Assembly (NCBI RefSeq): GCF_000385375.1
Contig: NZ_ARVV01000001.1
Location: forward strand, 3,782,001-3,846,000
DNA length: 64,000 bases
Direction of reading: 5' to 3'
Origin: Methyloversatilis discipulorum
GTDB taxonomy: Bacteria; Pseudomonadota; Gammaproteobacteria; Burkholderiales; Rhodocyclaceae
Shown: piece after piece, positions 39,034-47,600 of the stretch
How the letters are laid out: each line of letters begins with the position of its first letter
Numbering within the stretch: the first letter of the stretch is position 1
Made by a program: the position numbers and the translations under genes
Notes under the pieces: model-generated
What the model saw: the letters and a program-made list of their open reading frames with translations, nothing else
Databases searched by the model: none
What the model was told of the DNA's origin: nothing

Positions 39034-40200
39034 TCAGCCGAGTGCGTAGCGTACCAGCGCATTCCTTACGACAGGCAGGCGCCGGGTCAGGTTCAGTCCG
39101 CTGTTGCGTAGCCAGGACAGCGCCGGCCACCGCGGCCGGAACAGCTCGTGCAGCGCGTGCGTGGTGAGCTGCATCGCATTCACCTCTTCCGCCCGCTTGC
39201 GTTCGTAACGGCGCAGCAGCCGCACGTCGCCGAGCACGCTGCGGTCGGCGCCGGCCAGCACTTCGGCCAGCACGCGCACATCGGCAAACCCCAGATTGAC
39301 GCCGTGACCGGACAGCGGATGGATCGCATGCGCCGCGTCGCCGACCAGCGCCACGCCGGGCGCGACCACCTTGGGCACCTGCATCAGCCGCAGCGGAAAC
39401 CCGGCTGCCGGCGTCACCACTTCGAGCGCACCGAGCACGTGATCGCCGGCAGCGGCTACCTGTGTTGCCAGCGTAGCGGCGTCGTATTGCAGCAATTCGC
39501 GCGCGGTCGCTTCCGGCGCGGACCACACCATGGACATGTGCTGATCGGGCAGCGGCAGGAAGGCGAGCACGCCGTCAGGCCTGAACCACTGCCAGGCGGT
39601 GCCCAGATGCGGTTTCTCGCAGCGGAAGTTGGCGACGACGCCCAGTTCCTCGTAATCGGTGAAGCGCGCCTCCAGCCCCGATTGCGCGCGCACCCAGGAA
39701 TTGACGCCATCGGCCCCGACCACCAGCGCGGCGTCGAGTACCCGGCCATCCTCCAGCGCCAGCCGCGAGCGACCGTCGGCAACGGTCAGCGACAGCGGCC
39801 GCGCCGGACACAGCAGGGTCACGTTGGCCTGCCGCTTGACGCCTTCCCACAGTTCGCGGGCGATCAGGCTGGATTCGGCGATCCACGCCAGTTCGCCGAC
39901 CCCGACGTCGAAGGCGGAAAAGTCGAGCCGCGCTCCGCGGTCGCCGAACACCTCGATGCGCGTCATCGGCTGCAGGCGACCGCTGTCCAGATGCGCCCAG
40001 GCGCCGACCGCATCAAGAAAGCGCGCGCTCGACGGGCTGACCGCATACACCCGCGCATCCCAGCCACCGACCGGCCACTCGGGCATGCGCCCCTCGACCA
40101 GTGCCACCGAAAGCTGCGAACGGCGCAAGGCCGCGCACAGCGCGAGTCCGGGCAGGCCGGCGCCCACCACCACGACATCGAATTCAAGGTCCCGCTGCAT
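39034..40200 (-). CDS. UbiH/UbiF/COQ6-family FAD monooxygenase (ubiquinone biosynthesis)
   Basis: 388 residues. FAD-binding motif VVVGAGLPGLALCAAL at the N-terminus, a DG-type motif VVGADGVNSWVR (about 160) and the second FAD motif GDAAHAIHPLSGHGVNLGFAD (about 285-305). These three define the aromatic-ring hydroxylases of ubiquinone synthesis. Which ring position (C1, C5 or C6) is modified cannot be read from motifs alone. Located 49 bases upstream (in gene order) of dsbC on the same strand; no functional link is apparent. Confidence 0.88.
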   Translation of the reverse strand: MQRDLEFDVVVVGAGLPGLALCAALRRSQLSVALVEGRMPEWPVGGWDARVYAVSPSSARFLDAVGAWAHLDSGRLQPMTRIEVFGDRGARLDFSAFDVGVGELAWIAESSLIARELWEGVKRQANVTLLCPARPLSLTVADGRSRLALEDGRVLDAALVVGADGVNSWVRAQSGLEARFTDYEELGVVANFRCEKPHLGTAWQWFRPDGVLAFLPLPDQHMSMVWSAPEATARELLQYDAATLATQVAAAGDHVLGALEVVTPAAGFPLRLMQVPKVVAPGVALVGDAAHAIHPLSGHGVNLGFADVRVLAEVLAGADRSVLGDVRLLRRYERKRAEEVNAMQLTTHALHELFRPRWPALSWLRNSGLNLTRRLPVVRNALVRYALG

Positions 40201-40257
40201 CAGTGCGAACCCATCCAGGAGAAATCAACCCGCGATTGTCCGGCCGCTGCGCCGTCC

Positions 40258-40286
40258 TTGACAAGTACCGGTGTCTAAACGACAAT
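40258..40286 (+). promoter_or_regulatory. Sigma-70 promoter of tRNA-Met
   Basis: TTGACA (40258-40263), 17-base spacer, GACAAT (40281-40286). Predicted start is about 40293, ten bases before the mature tRNA. Confidence 0.75.
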
Positions 40287-40302
40287 CCGCGTCCTTTCGC
40301 GT

Positions 40303-40379
40303 GGTGATGTAGCTCAGCTGGTTAGAGCGACGGATTCATAATCCGTAGGTCGAGGGTTCAAGTCCCCCCATCACCACCA
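40303..40379 (+). tRNA. tRNA-Met (anticodon CAT), elongator type
   Basis: 77-nt cloverleaf with encoded CCA. Acceptor stem GGTGATG / CATCACC, discriminator A, D-arm AGCTCAGCTGGTTAGAGC, anticodon stem CGGAT / ATCCG around TTCATAA with CAT at 40337-40339, and T-arm GAGGGTTCAAGTCCCC. The first base pair G-C excludes an initiator tRNA (which lacks pair 1-72). A lysidine tRNA-Ile (also CAT) is possible in principle, but the sequence looks like elongator Met. Confidence 0.95.
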
Positions 40380-40393
40380 CTCCGGTTGCAGAG

Positions 40394-40424
40394 AAAAGCC
40401 CGATCCGCGGATCGGGCTTTTTTT
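40394..40424. terminator. Bidirectional intrinsic terminator
   Basis: Perfect palindrome AAAAGCCCGATCC GC GGATCGGGCTTTT with T-run to 40424. Ends the tRNA-Met transcript on plus and, with the A-run, the CheW-like gene on minus. Confidence 0.92.
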
Positions 40425-40440
40425 CGTCCAGCCGCCGCGA

Positions 40441-42963
40441 TCAGGCGCTCAGCACTTCGTCCTGCAGCATGCAGTCGGCGTCCGACAGCTCGCCACGGAC
40501 CTGGTCGCGCAGCATGTCGTAGAGCGCGTCGAGGTCGAGTGCGGACACCAGCGGGCGGTCGCGGCCGGTGATAATGAGACGGTCGAGCCAGCGGAAGCGC
40601 CCGGCGACCATCTCGGGAACCGGCCGGATGTCGTTCGGACCGCACTCGGTCACGCTGATCAGATCGTCCACCACCAGCCCGAGGCGACCACGCGCACAGT
40701 GCGTGACGACGACGTGACCGCGGCCGTCTGCGCGCGGCAGGTCGAAGAACACCCGCAGATTGACCACCGGCACGTGTTCCAGCCCGCCCGCATCGTCGAG
40801 CGGCAGCACGCCGGCCACCAGTCCTTCGCCACTGCCGATCCGGCGCACGCGATCGATGTCGGCGGCCTCCAGCACCCGGGCCGCACTCACCGCGAGATGC
40901 CGGTCGTCGAGGCGGAACACCGCGAACTCTTCACCCTCGCCGGGGCGGACGCCGCTTTCCGTTTCACCCGGGCCGGCGTCCGTGTCGCGGGCGGTCGCGG
41001 AGGCCTCCGGCAGCGCCAGAGCGACGACGGCGACCAGATCGTTACGGTAATCACCGGTCGTCTTGTATTCGCGATAGCCAGCCGACAGCGCGACACCGGC
41101 CATATGGCGCACGCCATCGAAATCGATCAGCGCGTGGCGACTGGCGCCGGCGTCTAGACCGACCGCGAGCTCGCCCAGATCCAGCCGGCTTCCCGGCGCG
41201 AGATCCGGTCGCGTGCTGGCGACGATGCGGCCATCGCGCTCGCAGAAAGCGGCCCACACGCCGTCGCGCGCCGGCAGCAGTTCACTCAGCATGGCCCTGA
41301 ACTCGCGCGCCGATTCGAACACGATGCCGATGCCGCCGACCACGCGCGTGTCGTCGGCTGGCGCGCGGATGGCCGCGTGGTAGATGTAGGTCGGCGCGTC
41401 GCGATGCAGCGGACTGGCCTCGAACGGCGACACGGCATAGCTCTGCGTGCTGGTCAGCCGGTTCACCGCATCGACGACACGGCCGTCGACCTGCCGGCCG
41501 ATGGTGTCGTCCGCCGCGCCGGACAGCGTGCTGGACGCGACGATGCGCCCGTCCGCGCCATATACGAAGAGCCGGTCATACACCGTGTAGAGCCGGTTGA
41601 TGTCGTCGAGCAGTGCGCCGAGCGATGGGCCGCCGCGACCGCTGGCGAGCGCCTCGCGCAAGGCCGGCGCCAGCGCCCACCAGCGGCAGTCGTTGGCGCG
41701 CTCGTACAGATTGCGGTCCATCACGTCCATCATCAGCCGCGACACGAACTGCAGATCCTGCAGCGTCGAGGACATGATGGTGTCGGACAGCGCAGCCAGC
41801 GCACGCGAGAACACTGCGCGCATGCGCTCGCCGGTTTCGCTGATCTGCTGCAGCATGGACTTCAGCTTCAGCGAATCTCCACGACGCCCGCCAGCCATCA
41901 CCTGTCCATTCCAGACGACCCGGTTCAGCGCGTCCTTGATCGCCCCCGCCTGCGCCTCGATGGCTGCCAGTTCGCCGCAGTTCAGGCCGGACGACTGTGC
42001 CCCCGCCCCTTGCAGCGCGACCGCCTCTTCGCGAAAGGCCGATTCGGCCGGCACCATGACATGACCGCGCCAGCCAGGGCCCGCGTAGCCCTGGTAGCCA
42101 GTCGCCTCGCAGGTGCAGGCGATGTACTCGCGACCGCCGAAGTCGATCAGCGCACCGCCGGCGCCGGTCGCGGCCTCCGGTGTGCGGCCCAGCGGCACGT
42201 GGTCGGGATCGCTGCTGGCAATGACGTGTCCGCCGGCATCGAGCAGCAGCATGACCGCCCGATCGCGCGGGCGACGGAAGGTACGGAAGATGCCGGCCAT
42301 TTCGTCGTCGAAGCGGAAGGACAGACAAAGCACGCCCAGCGCCCGCCCGTCGGTGTCGTCGATGCGTCGCGCGTACACCAGCGCGCGCTCGCGTCCCGGC
42401 AGCAGCGCGCAGCGCCCGAAGTGTTCGATGTAACCCGGTGCCGCGAGCGCGCGTTCGAGCAGCGACGGATCGCCGGCCATCGCTTCGGCCGACGCGCCGA
42501 TGGCAGCACGTACCTCACCGCGCAGATCGAGCACGAAGATGGCGTCGTACACCGAGTACTTGCGGATGTACTCGTGCAGACGTGCCTCCAGCCGCTCACG
42601 GCCGTTCGCGCCGGCGCGAAGGAAACTGCGGATGTCGTCGTCGGTCGCGAGAAAGCCAACGTCGGCCGTGCGCTCATACAGATTGCGCACCACCACATCG
42701 ACGACCGCGCGCGCCCGTGCGCGCATCTGCAGCACCACCTTGTTGACGTTCTCGGCAGCCAGCGCGCGAACCAGTTCGGTTTCCAGCCGCCCGAAGGCCT
42801 CGCGGGTGCTGGCCATGGCCGGCAGGATGGTCTTGGCCTCGGCCGGGCAGACCATCTTGGCCGTGGTCTCTATCAGTCGCCAGGTGAAGCGCAGTTCGGA
42901 CAGTTCGCGCTCGCAGGCGAGCACGCTGCGCATGTGTGGAAGCAAGGATTGCGGACAGTACAT
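40441..42963 (-). CDS. Soluble tandem Cache-like sensor protein with C-terminal CheW domain
   Basis: 840 residues. Two related sensor modules: the first about 85-330 (RNLYERTADVGFLATDDDI, YSVYDAIFVLDLRGEV, GREYIACTCEATGYQGY) and the second about 395-650 (RNLYERANDCRWWALAPAL, YTVYDRLFVYGADGRI, IVASTRPDLAPGSRL), each resembling a Cache fold. A CheW domain spans about 675-820 (EEFAVFRLDDRHLAVSA, GVLPLDDAGGLEHVPVVNLR, GRLGLVVDDLISV). No signal peptide or transmembrane helix is visible, odd for Cache domains, which are usually periplasmic. It likely couples a cytoplasmic signal to a CheA complex. A sigma-28-like element lies upstream. No che genes are adjacent. Confidence 0.75.
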   Translation of the reverse strand: MYCPQSLLPHMRSVLACERELSELRFTWRLIETTAKMVCPAEAKTILPAMASTREAFGRLETELVRALAAENVNKVVLQMRARARAVVDVVVRNLYERTADVGFLATDDDIRSFLRAGANGRERLEARLHEYIRKYSVYDAIFVLDLRGEVRAAIGASAEAMAGDPSLLERALAAPGYIEHFGRCALLPGRERALVYARRIDDTDGRALGVLCLSFRFDDEMAGIFRTFRRPRDRAVMLLLDAGGHVIASSDPDHVPLGRTPEAATGAGGALIDFGGREYIACTCEATGYQGYAGPGWRGHVMVPAESAFREEAVALQGAGAQSSGLNCGELAAIEAQAGAIKDALNRVVWNGQVMAGGRRGDSLKLKSMLQQISETGERMRAVFSRALAALSDTIMSSTLQDLQFVSRLMMDVMDRNLYERANDCRWWALAPALREALASGRGGPSLGALLDDINRLYTVYDRLFVYGADGRIVASSTLSGAADDTIGRQVDGRVVDAVNRLTSTQSYAVSPFEASPLHRDAPTYIYHAAIRAPADDTRVVGGIGIVFESAREFRAMLSELLPARDGVWAAFCERDGRIVASTRPDLAPGSRLDLGELAVGLDAGASRHALIDFDGVRHMAGVALSAGYREYKTTGDYRNDLVAVVALALPEASATARDTDAGPGETESGVRPGEGEEFAVFRLDDRHLAVSAARVLEAADIDRVRRIGSGEGLVAGVLPLDDAGGLEHVPVVNLRVFFDLPRADGRGHVVVTHCARGRLGLVVDDLISVTECGPNDIRPVPEMVAGRFRWLDRLIITGRDRPLVSALDLDALYDMLRDQVRGELSDADCMLQDEVLSA

Positions 42964-42993
42964 CGGTCGCTCCGTTCTGGTGGATTACAGCTC

Positions 42994-43020
42994 AGAACGG
43001 CAACGAACTCTGGAAGTTAA
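42994..43020 (-). promoter_or_regulatory. Possible sigma-28 promoter of the tandem sensor-CheW gene
   Basis: Minus strand TTAACTTC-N11-GCCGTTCT against TAAAGTTT-N11-GCCGATAA: 10 of 16 with exact spacing, 31 bases before the ATG. Weak, but plausible for a chemotaxis gene. An AT-rich TGATT-GAA-AATCA palindrome at 43026-43038 is adjacent. Confidence 0.35.
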
Positions 43021-43113
43021 GCAATTGATTGAAAATCACTTTTCAGGTGCATTGATGCACCACTTGGGCGCACTTCCGGCGCCTTTGAGAGGCAGCACGC
43101 CCCGTTGCAGGGC

Positions 43114-43144
43114 AAAAAAAACAGGGCGGTCGTGACCGCCCTGT
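43114..43144 (-). terminator. Intrinsic terminator of the PepSY gene
   Basis: Minus strand ACAGGGCGGTC / GACCGCCCTGT (11-bp perfect stem, 2-nt loop) followed by eight T, 36 bases after the stop. Confidence 0.93.
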
Positions 43145-43179
43145 CTCTCAGGTCCGCGCCGCGGACCTGCCGACCGGCA

Positions 43180-43701
43180 TCACTCCTTGCCGATCTGCCA
43201 CTTCTCGTCCGACTGCGACACCACTTCGCCGGATTCGGTATCGACTTCAAGCTTCACTTCCTTGCCGTCGGCAGTCTTGATGTCGAACTCGTAAGAACCC
43301 TTGCCGTCCGGTTCGATTTCGTACTCGACCTCGACGATTTCGCCCGGCACCTTCTTCAGCGCGATCTCACGTGCCGCAGCCTCGTTCACCTTGGCGCCGG
43401 CGAACTTCGGGTGATCCTTGGTCACTTCTTCCTCGACCTCGACCACCTTGCCCGACTTGCCGGAGCACTCGACATCCCAGGCCTTGCCATCGGGCGTCTC
43501 GATATCGAATTCGTAGATGTAACCTTCGCCGGCTTCCTTCTTCAGTTCGACCTTGACGATCTGGCCGGACTTGGCCTTCAGTGCCGCCTTCATGCACTTT
43601 TCGAGGCCTGCCGAGGTCTTCGGCATGTGATGTTCCGCGAATGCGGGGGCGGCGATGCCCGCAGTGATGAGCAGGGTAGCCAGCAGGTGAGCGCTCTTCA
43701 T
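43180..43701 (-). CDS. Exported protein with two PepSY domains
   Basis: 173 residues from ATG 43701. Signal peptide [22 protein letters not shown]. Two PepSY-type repeats: about 30-95 ([21 protein letters not shown], given in part, [19 protein letters not shown]) and about 105-170 ([37 protein letters not shown]). PepSY domains are small periplasmic modules often tied to protease inhibition or metal/stress two-component systems. Lys/Glu-rich and very soluble; two cysteines, both in the first repeat. Upstream palindromes suggest specific regulation. A longer open frame exists upstream but lacks a start site and would bury the signal peptide. Confidence 0.88.
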   Translation of the reverse strand: MKSAHLLATLLITAGIAAPAFAEHHMPKTSAGLEKCMKAALKAKSGQIVKVELKKEAGEGYIYEFDIETPDGKAWDVECSGKSGKVVEVEEEVTKDHPKFAGAKVNEAAAREIALKKVPGEIVEVEYEIEPDGKGSYEFDIKTADGKEVKLEVDTESGEVVSQSDEKWQIGKE

Positions 43702-43780
43702 GGTGTGTTCTCCTTTTTCGGTGTGCCAGAATGGGGTCCGCAGCGTGTTGCGCTGCAGTATCCGAAGTCTAGCCCTCACC

Positions 43781-43795
43781 CGGGAAAGTTTCCCG
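43781..43795. promoter_or_regulatory. CGGGAAA-N-TTTCCCG palindrome upstream of the PepSY gene
   Basis: Perfect 15-bp inverted repeat 80 bases before the PepSY ATG. On the minus strand a GATACT -10-like hexamer lies about 20 bases downstream with no good -35, so the palindrome would occupy the -35 position, as for an activator site. Confidence 0.5.
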
Positions 43796-43821
43796 GAAGC
43801 CACCCAGAAGCGTGACAAATT

Positions 43822-43856
43822 GGGATATTTTCCCGGCTATATCGGGAAAATATCCC
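43822..43856. promoter_or_regulatory. 14-bp perfect inverted repeat with the same CGGGAAA core
   Basis: GGGATATTTTCCCG - GCTATAT - CGGGAAAATATCCC. It lies between the His-rich gene (stop 43909) and the PepSY gene. It may be a second operator, or the hairpin ending the upstream gene; there is no T-run on either side. Confidence 0.5.
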
Positions 43857-43908
43857 TGTCTCCCGGGACACAGTGCTCCCGGGTCGAACAGTGTGCCCCT
43901 GCAGCAAA

Positions 43909-44430
43909 TCAGTCGCGCCCCCGGCCATTGCCGTTTCCGTTGCCCGGGCCACCGTGCCCGCGACCGCCCTTGTCGTGTTTGTCGTGCTTGCCACCGCGAT
44001 GGTCGTCGTAGCCGCCACGGCGGTGATCGTCGCGGTCGTGCCGATCGTAATGCCGATGCCCGTCGTGGTGATCGTGGCGCACCTCGCGGTAAGCGTGGCG
44101 CTCGCGGTAGCGCGGCACATAGACGTCGTTGTACCAGCTGTCCTGCACGAAATAGACCGGCCGCCCACAGGCCTCGTAACGACCGCAGTACTTGCGCCAG
44201 TTCTTGGCATGGCCCGGCGGTACGTGCATATAGACCGGCGGCGGCAGATGCGGGCCGGACACGATGACCACCGGCTGCGGGTAGATCAGACGCGGGCGCG
44301 GGTAATAGTCACCGATGTCGATATGGCCATAGAAGCCAGGCTGTCCGATCGAGATCGACACACCGACGTCGGCGGCCAGCGCCGGCAGCGCGGACAGGAC
44401 CAGAGCGGCAGTCATCATCATCTTTTTCAT
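43909..44430 (-). CDS. Exported His/Asp-rich protein of unknown function
   Basis: 173 residues. Signal peptide MKKMMMTAALVLSALPALA. Residues 20-105 form a conserved-looking part (SISIGQPGFYGHIDIGDYY, PRPRLIYPQPVVIV, VPPGHAKNWRKYC, ACGRPVYFVQDSWYND, YVPRY) with two cysteines. From about 110 the tail is a His/Asp/Arg/Gly low-complexity stretch (HDHHDGHRHYDRHDRDDHRR), then GNGNGNGRGRD. Proteins of this layout are common in betaproteobacteria without assigned function. The tail could bind metal or polyanions, which is inference. Same strand as the PepSY gene, 207 bases apart. Confidence 0.8.
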   Translation of the reverse strand: MKKMMMTAALVLSALPALAADVGVSISIGQPGFYGHIDIGDYYPRPRLIYPQPVVIVSGPHLPPPVYMHVPPGHAKNWRKYCGRYEACGRPVYFVQDSWYNDVYVPRYRERHAYREVRHDHHDGHRHYDRHDRDDHRRGGYDDHRGGKHDKHDKGGRGHGGPGNGNGNGRGRD

Positions 44431-44672
44431 CGTCGTGTCTCCGCGTAATAAACAGTGATTTCAACGGGTGCGGAGGGCTGGGCGCAGACTGCCACGTGTA
44501 ATCGACATGCTTCAAATCGTTACCGGACGCGCGCCAGACTCCAGACCCGCTGTCACACCCTGCATTCTGGTTGCCGGCCGTCGCCCGGCTTGTAGGAATC
44601 GGCGAAGGCGGGCGGCGGCGGCGGCCGACGTCACCTGCCCGAGTGGCCGATCGACAAGGAAAGTGCGAGCTG

Positions 44673-47600
44673 TCAGCGATGCCGCGCGGCGCGGAAACGC
44701 GCCAGTTCGCGAGCCGTGTGCGATGTGGCAGCGTGCGCCAGCAGATCGGCCGGCGCACCGGCCGCCACCACGCGACCGCCGCCGTCGCCGCCTTCCGGGC
44801 CGAGATCGATGATCCAGTCCGCCTCGGCCATCAGGTCGAGGTCGTGCTCGATCACCACGACCGAATGGCCGGCATCGACCAGCCTGTGCAGCACGCCGAT
44901 CAGCTTGGCGATGTCGGCCATGTGCAGGCCGGTGGTCGGCTCGTCCAGCACGTAAAGCGTGTGCGGATTGCCGCGGCCGCGCCGCGCGTTGGCGGGGTCA
45001 CTGGCGTCGGCCGGCGACTTCGCCAGTTCGGTCACCAGCTTCATGCGCTGCGCCTCGCCACCGGACAGCGTCGGGCTGTGCTGGCCCAGCGTCAGATAGC
45101 CCAGCCCCACCTCCTGCATCAGCTTCAGCGTGTCGGCGAGCTTGCGATGGGCAGCGAAGAATTCGACTGCCTCGTCCACGCTCATCGCCAGCACGTCGGC
45201 AATGCTCTTGCCGCGCCAGATGACCGCGCGCGTTTCCAAGTTGAAGCGCGCGCCGTTGCAGGCCTCGCACAGCACGCGCACGTCCGGCAGGAAGGACATT
45301 TCGATCTGCCGCAGGCCCTGCCCCTCGCACACCGTGCAGCGTCCTGGGCCGGTGTTGAACGAGAAGCGCGCGGCGGTGAAGCCGCGTTCGCGCGCGTCCT
45401 GGGTGTCGGCGTACAGCTTTCGTATCTGGTCCCAGAAGCCGATGTAGGTGGCCGGGCAGGAGCGCGGCGTCTTGCCGATCGGCGTCTGGTCGACTTCGAG
45501 CACGCGGCCAAGCGCGCCCCAGCCTTCGATGTCGGCGCAGCCGGTCAGTGTGGCCTTGGGGTCGTTCAGCCGCGCAGCCACGCCATCGCGCAGCACGTCG
45601 CGCGCAAGTGAGGACTTGCCGGAGCCGGACACACCGGTCATCACCACCAGCCGACCGAGCGGCACCTGCACGTCCATGCCCTTCAGGTTGTGCAGCGTGG
45701 CGCCGCGCACCAGCAGCGACGGCGTGTCGTCGGTGACCGGCCGACGCGCCCTGAAACTGTGATCCAGCGGGCGGGCGAGGAAGCGGCCGGTGATGGATTC
45801 CGGCTGCTTTGCCAGATCGCTGGCGTGGCCTTCTGCGATCACCTCGCCGCCGAGCCGGCCGGCGCCCGGGCCGAGGTCGATCACGTGGTCGGCGCGCAAG
45901 ATCGTGTCCTCGTCGTGCTCGACCACCAGCAGCGTGTTGCCCTTGTCGCGCAGCTTCACCAGCGTGTCGAGCAGTACCTGGTTGTCGCGCGGATGCAGGC
46001 CTATGGTCGGTTCGTCCAGCACGTAGCAGACGCCGCGCAGATTCGAGCCGAGCTGGGCCGCCAGCCGGATGCGCTGCGCCTCGCCGCCGGACAGCGTGGG
46101 CGCCGCACGGTCCAGCGACAGGTAACCGAGGCCCACTTCGCTGAGGAAGTGCAGCCGGCTGTTCAGCTCCGCGATCACGTCGCGCGCGATCTCGCCCTCG
46201 CGGCCTTCGAGCGACCAGCCGGCGATGGCGGTCTGCAGCGCCGACACCGGCTGCGCACTCAGCTGCGCGATGGACTGGCCGAACAGCTTCACGTTACGCG
46301 CGACCGGATTCAGCCGCTCGCCGTGGCAGGCCGGACATTCTTCCGGTTCCCCTTCCTGCCACTCGTTCCAGGTCGCTTCCTCGCCGGTCTGTTCGGCGTC
46401 GAAACCCTGCAGCTTGAGGCCGGTGCCCATGCACTTCGGACACCAGCCGTGCTTGGAGTTGAACGAGAACAGGCGCGGGTCGAGCTCGGCGAAACCGGTA
46501 CCGCAGCTCGGGCAGGCGCGCTGGGTCGAGTACACCTCGACGGTCGGCAGCGGCGCGTCCGGCTGACCGAGGCGGTCCAGCGGCGACATCAGGTGCAGCA
46601 CGCCCTTGCCGTGTTCCAGCGCCTGCCGCACCGCGTCGCGCAGCGTGCGCTCGTCACGCTCGTTCACGACGAAATCGCGGATCGGCAGTTCTATCGTGTG
46701 TTCCTTGAAGCGGTCCAGCCGCGGCCAGGGCGAGGTCGGCAGGAATTCGCCATCGACCCGCAGATGGGTATGACCGTGCGACTTCGCCCAGCGCGCCAGT
46801 TCGGTGTAGTAGCCCTTGCGGTTGATCACCAGTGGCGCCAGCAGGCCGATATGCTGGCCGCGCCGCTCGCGCAGGATGCGCGCCACCATCGCGTCCTCGC
46901 TCTGCGGCGCGATCGCACAGCCGCAGTCCGGGCAGTGCTGCACGCCCAGCTTCACGTACATCAGGCGCAGGAAGTGGTAGATCTCGGTCTGCGTGGCCAC
47001 CGTGCTCTTGCGACCGCCGCGGCTGGTGCGCTGCGCGATCGCCACCGCCGGCGGAATGCCGAACACGCCGTCGACGTCGGGCTTGCTCTCCGGCTGCACG
47101 AACTGGCGTGCGTAGGCGTTCAGCGACTCGAGGTAGCGCCGCTGCCCCTCGCCGAACACGATGTCGAAAGCGAGCGTCGATTTGCCGGAGCCGGACACGC
47201 CGGTCACCACGGTGAAGCGCTCGCGCGGAATGTCGACCTCGATGTTCTTCAGGTTGTGCTCGCGTGCACGGTGCACGACGATGCTGTTCGCGGCGCGGGC
47301 ACGCAATGCGCTGTGCGCCGCGTCCTGCTGCTCGACCGGCGCCACCTCGTGCGCGGCCTGCGAGAAGGTATCCGCCAGCCGGTACTCGGCCAGCGCGCGC
47401 CCGGTATGCGATGCAGCGCAGCCGATGATCTGCGCCGGCGTGCCTTCGAACACGAGCTGGCCGCCATCCTCGCCCGCCTCGGGACCGAGGTCGATCAGCC
47501 AGTCGGCCGCCGCGATCACGTCGAGGTTGTGCTCGATCACCAACACCGTGTGGCCGGCGTCGAGCAGCTTGGCAAAGGCGCCGAGCAGGCGTGCGATGTC

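Noticed and set aside
40303..40379. tRNA-Ile with lysidine-modified CAT anticodon
   Set aside because: Stem sequences and discriminator resemble elongator tRNA-Met; cannot be wholly excluded without comparison to the other CAT tRNAs of the genome.
43026..43038. TGATT-GAA-AATCA as an FNR/Anr box
   Set aside because: The half-sites are in the wrong order and spacing for TTGAT-N4-ATCAA; left as an unnamed palindrome.
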